Positions 1-5,081 of a DNA stretch of 7,561 bases are shown one piece after another (the stretch's first letter is position 1; each line of letters opens with the position of its first letter). Both the position numbers and the translations under genes were made by a program. The notes under the pieces were generated by a model. That model ran no database searches. It was given only the letters and a program-made list of their open reading frames with translations, and was not told the origin of the DNA. This stretch comes from Nitrospirota bacterium (GTDB lineage Bacteria > Nitrospirota > UBA9217), in contig JAFNGD010000289.1 of NCBI GenBank assembly GCA_017885365.1, forward strand, positions 1,025 to 8,585, in the 5' to 3' direction.

Positions 1-230
1 GGATGACCATCACAGGCCGCAGCGTAGGTTTCGAGCGCCTTTTTGTAATTTCCTGAAGACAGGTAAGCCTTCGCCTGGTTCAGGGCGGAGCTGACCCTGA
101 TGTCCTCGCTAGGGGGTTGCTGGGGTTGCTGGGATTGCTGGGATTGCTGCGGTGCGTGAGCGCACGATGAGCCGAGCGCTGCCATCGCGATAAGGAAGAG
201 AGAACAGATAAAGGATTTCGGATTGAACAT
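1..230 (-). CDS. Lipoprotein with Gln-rich linker and TPR-like repeat, C-terminus beyond window (partial)
   Basis: The first 76 residues are visible and the frame is open to the left edge. Residues 1-23 form a signal peptide: a basic residue at K5, a hydrophobic core at about 7-19 (FICSLFLIAMAAL), then GSSC with Cys23. The -3 to -1 residues are GSS rather than the ideal L-A-G, so lipidation at Cys23 is probable, not certain. Residues 28-39 are a Gln-rich linker of QQS/QQP units. Residues 49-72 (ALNQAKAYLSSGNYKKALETY) match the spacing of a TPR helical hairpin. Lipidation would place it at the periplasmic face of a membrane as a TPR scaffold protein. The start ATG (230-228) lies 3 bases after the TGA of the HD-GYP gene and has no Shine-Dalgarno sequence, so translation probably depends on coupling to that gene. 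Its function is unknown; the TPR assignment rests on one repeat. Confidence 0.72.
   Translation of the reverse strand, partial: MFNPKSFICSLFLIAMAALGSSCAHAPQQSQQSQQPQQPPSEDIRVSSALNQAKAYLSSGNYKKALETYAAACDGH
113..148 (-). repeat. Four tandem 9-bp units inside the lipoprotein gene
   Basis: Four head-to-tail 9-mers lie at 113-121, 122-130, 131-139 and 140-148. On the coding strand they read CAGCAATCC twice, then CAGCAACCC twice, encoding QQS-QQS-QQP-QQP. Because each unit is three codons, a change in copy number would alter linker length without a frameshift. Copies differ only at one base, which suggests recent slippage duplication. Confidence 0.85.
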
Positions 231-233
231 CGG

Positions 234-1658
234 TCAGTTCTGGATGAACGCCTGCTCAGGTGAGATCTTGAGCCGTTTCACGATCCGGACGAACACGTCC
301 ACCAGGCGCGGATCGAACTGCGTGCCTGCACAGCGGATGATCTCCCTGAGGGCCTCCTCCTGGGACCGGGCCGCTCGATAGGGCCGTATCGAGGTCATCG
401 CATCGAAGGCATCGGCAACGGAGATGATGGCTGCATGGAGAGGGATATCGTCGCCGCTCAGGCCGTCGGGGTAGCCTTTTCCGTTGAACCATTCATGGTG
501 ATGTCTCACCGCGGGTATATATTTGTGGAGAAATGCCGCCCTGCTCAGGATCTGGGCGCCGTCATCCGTGTGCCTCATGATCTCCTGGTGCTCGTCCCGA
601 TTGAACTTGCTCTCCTTGAACAGCAAGTGGTCCGGCGTTCTCAACTTTCCCACATCGTGGAAGAGGCAGGCGATCTCAAGATCTTCGAGCTCTTTTTTGG
701 AAAAACCGAGCGCTTTGCCCATTTTGATTGAAAGAACGGCGACACGGGTCGAATGGCCGTGCGTATAGGGATCGCGGGCGTCGATCGCCGCAGACAGGAC
801 CTTGACCGTAGCGATATAGGCTTGTTCCAGTTCCCTGGCATAGTCGCCGAGCTCCTTCCGTTGGTTCGATATCAGCTCCGTCATTTCGTTGAAGCTTGCC
901 GTCAGCGCGCCGAGCTCGTCCCCGGAATAGATCATCAGCGGATGGGTCTTCTTTCCCTCTTTCAGCTCTTCGACTCCCTTTGCAAGCTCCTTGATCGGCC
1001 TGGTGATCCTCGAAGACATCGCGATGATGCTGAGGATCGACAGCGCCAGAACAGCCGCCAGTCCGCCCAGGATCTGCCGCCGGACCCGGCCCTTCGCTTC
1101 GAGCAGGGATGACTTGTTCATCCTGATGACAACGGTGCCGATCTGCTTCTTCTGGAAAACGACGGGGTTGATGATATCGAAATAATCCGCAGCACCACTC
1201 TTGATGTCGTTGACGATCGTATCGCCGCTGTTCCGCATGAGCACACTGCCCGATACCGCATTGAAGACCGTATCCCGCTGGCCGATATCACTGTGCGCCA
1301 GGATCTTCATGCTGTTCCGGACGATCGCCACATATTCCACATCGGGATTCGCGGCCTTTATTTTCGTTGCGATGGTATCAAGGCCCAGCATGTCATGAGA
1401 AAGAATACCGTAGGACGCCAGTTCGGCGGCGCTTTTGCCGAGAGCTTCCGCTCGTTTCATGACCTCGTCCATGATATGCCGGTCCATGGTCCGCAGGGTG
1501 ATCAGGGAGAAAACAAGGGTGGTCGCGAGCACCAGGACCACGATGAACAGTGACAGCTTGAAGCTCAGCGTGAAGAGGGACGTCGGCCGCAGAACCGTCG
1601 CTTTCTCACCGTGGAGGTCCTTGCCCGCCTTGTTCGTTATGGTTTCACGTATTCTCAT
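234..1658 (-). CDS. Membrane receptor with HAMP and HD-GYP domains (probable cyclic-di-GMP phosphodiesterase)
   Basis: 474 residues. A cytoplasmic tail is followed by TM1 (about 30-56), a periplasmic sensor region (57-195, possibly a Cache-like fold), TM2 (about 197-214), HAMP (215-265, with RITRPIKELAKG and GDELGALTASFNEM) and an HD-GYP domain (about 280-465). HD-GYP motifs are intact: HGHSTRV (300-306), HDVGK (334-338), RHTDDGA (362-368), HHE then GKGYP (387-397) and ADAFDAMTS (415-423). These are the metal-binding and family-defining residues of enzymes that hydrolyse c-di-GMP to pGpG/GMP. Asn392 stands where many members have Asp before GxGYP; this is a common variant. The periplasmic ligand is unknown. 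The ATG at 1658-1656 is the only start after the in-frame stop at 1701-1703, although no strong ribosome binding site precedes it. The downstream lipoprotein starts 3 bases after the stop, suggesting a paired envelope role. The family call is firm; substrate is inferred from the family. Confidence 0.93.
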   Translation of the reverse strand: MRIRETITNKAGKDLHGEKATVLRPTSLFTLSFKLSLFIVVLVLATTLVFSLITLRTMDRHIMDEVMKRAEALGKSAAELASYGILSHDMLGLDTIATKIKAANPDVEYVAIVRNSMKILAHSDIGQRDTVFNAVSGSVLMRNSGDTIVNDIKSGAADYFDIINPVVFQKKQIGTVVIRMNKSSLLEAKGRVRRQILGGLAAVLALSILSIIAMSSRITRPIKELAKGVEELKEGKKTHPLMIYSGDELGALTASFNEMTELISNQRKELGDYARELEQAYIATVKVLSAAIDARDPYTHGHSTRVAVLSIKMGKALGFSKKELEDLEIACLFHDVGKLRTPDHLLFKESKFNRDEHQEIMRHTDDGAQILSRAAFLHKYIPAVRHHHEWFNGKGYPDGLSGDDIPLHAAIISVADAFDAMTSIRPYRAARSQEEALREIIRCAGTQFDPRLVDVFVRIVKRLKISPEQAFIQN

Positions 1659-1799
1659 GCTGGAAGAGCTGATATCGGTCGATCTCTTTTTTTGGGTGCG
1701 TCAACAACGAAAAGTTGCTTTCAGAACAGGAGAAGCTATCCCCGATTCCTTATCAACAGGGGCATGGTAGTCCTGATCAAATGCATGGTCACGATTACA

Positions 1800-1829
1800 A
1801 GGATAGCGCGCAGGACAGCAGGAAGTCAA
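1800..1829 (-). promoter_or_regulatory. Candidate sigma-70 promoter for the HD-GYP/lipoprotein pair
   Basis: On the minus strand TTGACT (1829-1824; 5 of 6 consensus bases) is followed by an 18-base spacer and TATCCT (1805-1800; 4 of 6). Transcription would begin near 1793, leaving a leader of about 135 bases before the ATG at 1658. This is the best -35/-10 pair found by eye upstream of the receptor; it is unproven. Confidence 0.4.
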
Positions 1830-1978
1830 GAGGAAAACCCCTTTGGTTCAGGCAGAAAGAGCAGAAATATCCAGAAGAGACATCGGCTGTAAAAGTGCAG
1901 AATGCTGTGCCATAGCCGGTGAATCGGACTTCGGGGGTCCGCCGGACGCACTGATCGAGATTTCAGCAAGGGGACAAG

Positions 1979-2012
1979 GCTCTGAGCCGCATCAGGATCA
2001 ATGGTTCAGAGC
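1979..2012. repeat. Inverted repeat / stem-loop upstream of PGK
   Basis: The arms GCTCTGA (1979-1985) and TCAGAGC (2006-2012) pair perfectly. Continuing inward, G-T, C-G, C-G and G-T pairs extend the stem to 11 bp (1979-1989 with 2002-2012) around a 12-base loop. The 3' arm ends about 100 bases before the PGK -10 element. With no T-run it does not look like a terminator; an operator or structured transcript are the alternatives. Confidence 0.6.
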
Positions 2013-2113
2013 ACGGTGGTAGGAGGAATGCAACACCCAAGTAATGCGCGACCGCATGCCGGCATTGCCGCACGATACGGGTCCTTCACGGGGGAATGGG
2101 AAAAATGCAATGG

Positions 2114-2122
2114 TGCTATAAT
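2114..2122 (+). promoter_or_regulatory. Extended -10 promoter for PGK
   Basis: TGCTATAAT combines a perfect TATAAT (2117-2122) with the upstream TG of an extended -10 element. No TTGACA-like box sits 16-18 bases upstream, which is tolerated by extended -10 promoters. The predicted start near 2129 gives a leader of about 44 bases. Confidence 0.6.
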
Positions 2123-2158
2123 TAGGTCATGGCCTGACTTCGTAAGGTCGCCACGAAC

Positions 2159-2164
2159 AAGGAG
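2159..2164 (+). promoter_or_regulatory. Ribosome binding site of PGK
   Basis: AAGGAG ends 8 bases before the ATG at 2173, near-ideal spacing. An in-frame TAA at 2143-2145 with no intervening start codon fixes the PGK start here. Confidence 0.8.
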
Positions 2165-2172
2165 CAATCCCT

Positions 2173-3477
2173 ATGCCGAGCAGATCATTGCATCCCCGCC
2201 TGCCGCTGATCCAGGATACCGACCTGCAGGGGAAGATCGTCCTCGTCCGGTTCGACCACAATGTCGTGAAGGGCGGTGCGATACGCGATCCTTTCCGGAT
2301 CGACCGTACGATCGGGACGCTCTTCCATATCGTGGAGCGGGGCGGCAGGCCCATCATGATGACGCACGTGGGAAGACCGAAGGACAAGAAGACCGGGACC
2401 ATAACCTGCAGGCCCGACGAGTCCATTGAACCGGTCGTACGCTACCTTGAGCAGAAGCTCCATACGAAGTTGTATATCCCCGCGCTCCCCGTTGAACCGG
2501 AGCGGGGCATCGCCGGGATCGACACGTCCATCAATCTTGCCGTCAGGGACCTTCGGGACCGGAAGATCGGGGGGATCTATCTGCCGAACACGCGGTGGTT
2601 CCGCGGCGAGGAGGACTCGGGAGACCTGCGGGAGCGTTTCGCGCTCCAGCTTGCCGGCCTGGCCGATGTCTATGTGAACGACGCCTTCGGCTCGTGGCAG
2701 CCCCATGCCTCCACCTACAACATCACCCGGCACCTTCCCTCCTGTGCGGGCTTCCTGCTTCAGCAGGAGATCATGCACCTCGACGGCGTCATGAATCCCG
2801 AACGGCCCTTCCTTGCCGTTGTCGCAGGCTCGAAGTACGACACCAAGATCAAGCCCCTCAACGCGATCTATGACAAGGTGGACCGCCTGGTCCTCGGCGG
2901 CGTCATCTACAACACCTACCTCTGCGCCAAGTATCAGGTAACGATCAAGGGGGTGAGCGACGAGGACCGCGCCCTGGCGCAGGAACTGGTCGAAAAGGAC
3001 CGTCATGCGGGCAAGATCGTCGAGCTTCCCCTGCTCGTCGAATCGGACGTCCCGGACGGAAGGATCGAGGGCAAGTACCGCACCGTCTCGGTACGGGATT
3101 TTCGACCGGGAAATGCCTACGGGTACGTCCTGGACATCGATCCCCGGTCCTTCGAGGAAAAGGCGGTTGCCGATACCATCGGCGCGGCAAAGACCATCTT
3201 CGTCAATGCCGTCATGGGATACACGCCTCACTTCGCCGCAGGCTCCCAGGCGCTCGACAACACGATCGACCGCAACCGGAACGCCATGAAGATGTACGGA
3301 GGCGGCGACACGCTCCAGGAGTTCAAGAACCTCCTGCCGGGCCTCTACCTGTCCGTCATGGATGACGCAAGCTACTATTTCTTCACCGGCGGCGGCACGG
3401 TGCTCACGGCGATCGAGCACGGCAGCCCGTACAGTCTCCAGCCGGTCCAGGCATTGATGGAAGCGAACAAGAAGTAG
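2173..3477 (+). CDS. Divergent phosphoglycerate kinase family protein
   Basis: 434 residues, slightly longer than usual bacterial PGKs (about 390-415). PGK transfers phosphate between 1,3-bisphosphoglycerate and ADP in glycolysis and gluconeogenesis, in the cytosol. Family motifs run in order: VRFDHNV (25-31; usually RVDxNVP), R42 of the RI motif, THVGRP (64-69), LPNTRWF (137-143), VNDAFG then PHAS (168-180), SKYDTKI (220-226) with Lys221 and Lys225, FVNAVMG (343-349), GGGDT (376-380) and FTGGGT (404-409). Nucleotide-side lysines, GGGDT and TGGG are kept. Two sites differ: the usual TAHRAHAS is one residue shorter and reads SWQPHAS, losing the His and Arg that help bind 3-phosphoglycerate; and WNGP reads VNAV. 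It has its own promoter and ribosome binding site and no co-directional neighbour, so it is probably monocistronic. Fold is near certain; whether it is the housekeeping PGK, hence no symbol, or a paralogue with another acceptor is open. Confidence 0.9.
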   Translation: MPSRSLHPRLPLIQDTDLQGKIVLVRFDHNVVKGGAIRDPFRIDRTIGTLFHIVERGGRPIMMTHVGRPKDKKTGTITCRPDESIEPVVRYLEQKLHTKLYIPALPVEPERGIAGIDTSINLAVRDLRDRKIGGIYLPNTRWFRGEEDSGDLRERFALQLAGLADVYVNDAFGSWQPHASTYNITRHLPSCAGFLLQQEIMHLDGVMNPERPFLAVVAGSKYDTKIKPLNAIYDKVDRLVLGGVIYNTYLCAKYQVTIKGVSDEDRALAQELVEKDRHAGKIVELPLLVESDVPDGRIEGKYRTVSVRDFRPGNAYGYVLDIDPRSFEEKAVADTIGAAKTIFVNAVMGYTPHFAAGSQALDNTIDRNRNAMKMYGGGDTLQEFKNLLPGLYLSVMDDASYYFFTGGGTVLTAIEHGSPYSLQPVQALMEANKK

Positions 3478-3480
3478 CCT

Positions 3481-3537
3481 ATTCCCGGCTCTCCCGCTCC
3501 CCGCTTTCGTAGACTTTACCCTACCGTTACCGGGAAT
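3481..3537. repeat. Inverted repeat just after PGK in the convergent gap
   Basis: ATTCCCGG (3481-3488) and CCGGGAAT (3530-3537) are perfect 8-bp arms separated by 41 bases. A second small hairpin, ATGGTC (3555-3560) with GACCAT (3571-3576), lies further right. The 139-base gap (3478-3616) separates PGK from the convergent serine-hydrolase-like gene, so transcription from both sides should end here, but no T-run follows either stem. A terminator role is only positional inference. Confidence 0.35.
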
Positions 3538-3616
3538 GCCTTTCGGCAGCAGGAATGGTCGAACCACCGAGACCATGCATCATACACTGCCCGCAAGGAC
3601 CTGCCTGTAGCCTCGC

Positions 3617-4663
3617 TCACCTTGATTGCCGGTCCACTTCCTCATACACAAGCGCGGAAATATCGCGCAGGGTCTTTGACAACATCCGGGGATCATCTCC
3701 CCGGACCATGACGCCTACCAGATAGGGATGTACGGGATGATACACGATCCCGAATTCGTGGAACTGTCTCGATCCCGTGGCAGCGCCATCCGCGGAAGTG
3801 GAGACCACGGGTTCTCCATATTTGGCCACGACCTCGATGTCCGAGGGGACGCCGGAGATGATCCCATCCTTGAAGGATGTCTTGGACAGGTAACGGAGGG
3901 CCTTTTCGGACATTTCACTGCTGAGGTAGGAGGCATTGAAGAGGACGCGAAAGAAAGACGCATAGGCGTTGAATGTCATCGAATCATCGTTCTTCGCAGG
4001 ATCATAATTAACAGAGATATCCTTAACGATCTTCTCGAGAACGCCGGGAGGCAGATTGTCTTTCAGCAACGCATAGGCACTGCTGTCGTTGTAGGCGATC
4101 ATGCGGTAGATGAGCGTGTTTATCTTATAGGACTTCCCTTCTTCAAGAAAATCACTTGCTGTCGTCTGATCCGGGAGAACAGCGTCATGATTGCCGGTAC
4201 AGACGATCTTTCTGTTCAGCAGCAGCGGGGTGGATTCCGCCCATTTGAGGTAGGCGATCATGAGCGGCAGCGTTAAGAGCGTGTCACGGGAGAATCGCTC
4301 TTGTTCCCGGATGCCGAACCGTTGACCAAAGCGGAGGTCGCGAAAATAAACCGATATCTCGGAGACCTCGCCTGATTTCAGTTTGCTGACTACATACGCG
4401 TCTACTTTGTATCGAAAGGGCTTTAGCTCCTTCGACGCCCGGCCGCTTCCAGCCCGCTTCACCTGTTCCGCACTTCGTATATACTTGTACTCACCATCCC
4501 CATCGGCAAGATAACCCTTGTCGACGTCCTGACGCGCGGAGCCGAATATCCCTATCCCTCGGTCAACATACACTCCCAGGCAAAAAGCCAGCGCCAGGAG
4601 GATCAGGAGCTGTGATCTGTTCAGAGCGATCGTCCGTATTTTGTTCTTCGTCGAGTCCGACAT
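3617..4663 (-). CDS. Membrane-anchored class A beta-lactamase-fold protein with degenerate active site (probable pseudoenzyme)
   Basis: 348 residues: a short basic tail, one transmembrane or uncleaved signal segment (about 17-33, LLILLALAFCLGVYV), a linker, and a beta-lactamase-like domain (about 85-345) expected in the periplasm. The fold is recognised from the motif order: ISVYFRDL (103-110), then FSRDTLLTLPLMIAYL (124-139) where the family has SxxK followed by PLM; MIAYNDSSAYALL (188-200) where it has SDN; and VVAKYGEP (278-285) followed by HEFGIVYHP (302-310), where it has KTG and the last strand. Ser and Lys of SxxK are Thr128 and Thr131, SDN is NDS, and KTG is KYG. The normal acyl-enzyme chemistry is therefore unlikely; a binding or scaffolding role is inferred. 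It is probably the last gene of the leftward unit. A short-spaced AGGA precedes the ATG. Not a credible antibiotic-resistance gene. Confidence 0.8.
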   Translation of the reverse strand: MSDSTKNKIRTIALNRSQLLILLALAFCLGVYVDRGIGIFGSARQDVDKGYLADGDGEYKYIRSAEQVKRAGSGRASKELKPFRYKVDAYVVSKLKSGEVSEISVYFRDLRFGQRFGIREQERFSRDTLLTLPLMIAYLKWAESTPLLLNRKIVCTGNHDAVLPDQTTASDFLEEGKSYKINTLIYRMIAYNDSSAYALLKDNLPPGVLEKIVKDISVNYDPAKNDDSMTFNAYASFFRVLFNASYLSSEMSEKALRYLSKTSFKDGIISGVPSDIEVVAKYGEPVVSTSADGAATGSRQFHEFGIVYHPVHPYLVGVMVRGDDPRMLSKTLRDISALVYEEVDRQSR

Positions 4664-4684
4664 GTCGTCCTGTTCTCAGTTCGG

Positions 4685-4752
4685 AAGCCGCGGCTTACTG
4701 CTCTGGCTGCTCCTGGACCGGATCGCAGCAACGTTTGCAACAAGCCGATCCG
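4685..4752. repeat. Palindrome and hairpin in the gap before the serine-hydrolase-like gene
   Basis: The 106-base gap 4664-4769 contains a perfect 12-bp palindrome, AAGCCGCGGCTT (4685-4696), and a 7-bp stem, CGGATCG (4719-4725) with CGATCCG (4746-4752), whose loop holds a nested GCAA/TTGC hairpin. Neither is followed by a T-run on the minus strand. The likeliest roles are an mRNA-processing or stability structure between operon genes, or chance. Confidence 0.4.
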
Positions 4753-4769
4753 TTCCCGAGGATACCGTA

Positions 4770-5081
4770 CTACGCCAATTCATAGACCGTGATCAGCGCG
4801 ACAAGGGACAGCAGAAAGAGACCGGCAAGAAATACCCCGTCGGCGATCCTCTCGTAGAGATCGGAATTTTTCACCGAGCGCATGGACGCATAGGACAGGA
4901 CACTGGCGGCCAGAAAGATAATGATCACCACGCCGTCCATTTTGTCGATGATCCGTTCTACGCCGTCAGCACGCCAGAGCTTTTTCAGGGTAAAGATCAC
5001 AAAGCATAACCCGAGGAGATTTGCTGCGGTCGGCAAGATGTGTTTCGCCATGTTCTTCTTGTCATTGCTGTTTGCCGGCAT
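4770..5081 (-). CDS. Small three-helix inner-membrane protein of unknown function
   Basis: 103 residues with three hydrophobic segments: about 14-32 (HILPTAANLLGLCFVIFTL), 48-66 (MDGVVIIIFLAASVLSYAS) and 81-100 (DGVFLAGLFLLSLVALITVY). Charged stretches lie between them (KKLWRADGVERIIDK and RSVKNSDLYERI). I do not recognise the family. The start is well supported: its ATG shares the A of the upstream gene's TGA (TGATG), and AAGGA (5092-5088) sits 6 bases upstream. This overlap implies translational coupling and near-stoichiometric synthesis with the PPDK-like protein, so a functional or physical link is a reasonable inference. Positive-inside reasoning suggests that the loop after TM1 (KK, R, R) faces the cytoplasm. 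Being real is supported by coupling, ribosome binding site and clean membrane topology. Confidence 0.82.
   Translation of the reverse strand: MPANSNDKKNMAKHILPTAANLLGLCFVIFTLKKLWRADGVERIIDKMDGVVIIIFLAASVLSYASMRSVKNSDLYERIADGVFLAGLFLLSLVALITVYELA

Larger units (their letters stand above)
1659..2172. other. Divergent intergenic region (514 bp) with promoters and inverted repeats, no credible gene
   Basis: This stretch separates the leftward HD-GYP gene from the rightward PGK gene. Open frames here overlap PGK out of frame or lack recognisable protein character. It holds a minus-strand promoter candidate (1800-1829), a compact inverted repeat (1925-1947), a stronger 11-bp stem (1979-2012), a 10-bp palindrome ATGCCGGCAT (2056-2065), and the extended -10 and ribosome binding site of PGK (2114-2164). 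None of the hairpins is followed by a T-run on either strand, so they are not classical terminators. A non-coding RNA or operators are possible; I recognise no known family. Confidence 0.6.

Noticed and set aside
1659..1800. Cyclic-di-GMP (GEMM) riboswitch in the leader of the HD-GYP gene
   Set aside because: The leader shows none of the conserved GEMM elements on the minus strand, and no other c-di-GMP aptamer class could be recognised.
1896..1912. Sigma-54-like promoter on the minus strand (TGGCAC followed by TCTGCA)
   Set aside because: There are 11 bases between the GG and GC elements; sigma-54 promoters require 10 with little tolerance, and the -12 box lacks TTGC.
1910..2005. Words reminiscent of a cobalamin riboswitch (GCCGGTGAATC, CGCACTGATC, GAGCC then CAGGAT)
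   Set aside because: The conserved GGGAA and CCCGC core are missing, spacing is wrong, and the downstream gene is a PGK rather than a B12 gene. An Infernal scan against RF00174 would settle it.
2001..2429. Plus-strand open frame starting before PGK, with a strong AGGAGG at 2021-2026 near an internal ATG at 2028
   Set aside because: The AGGAGG is only one base from the ATG, too close to work. The frame runs 257 bases into PGK out of frame and the translation resembles no protein.
2185..3576. 463-residue open frame on the minus strand opposite PGK
   Set aside because: It lies antisense to a gene with clear PGK motifs, promoter and ribosome binding site. Its translation is Val/Arg/Asp-rich with no recognisable domain, typical of antisense frames in GC-rich DNA.
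3545..3580. tRNA T-arm-like GGTTCGACC on the minus strand
   Set aside because: The flanking five bases on each side do not pair, and no acceptor stem or D-arm is found at the required distances.
3617..4663. Beta-lactamase resistance gene
   Set aside because: Only the fold matches; SxxK, SDN and KTG are all replaced, so penicillin hydrolysis is not expected.
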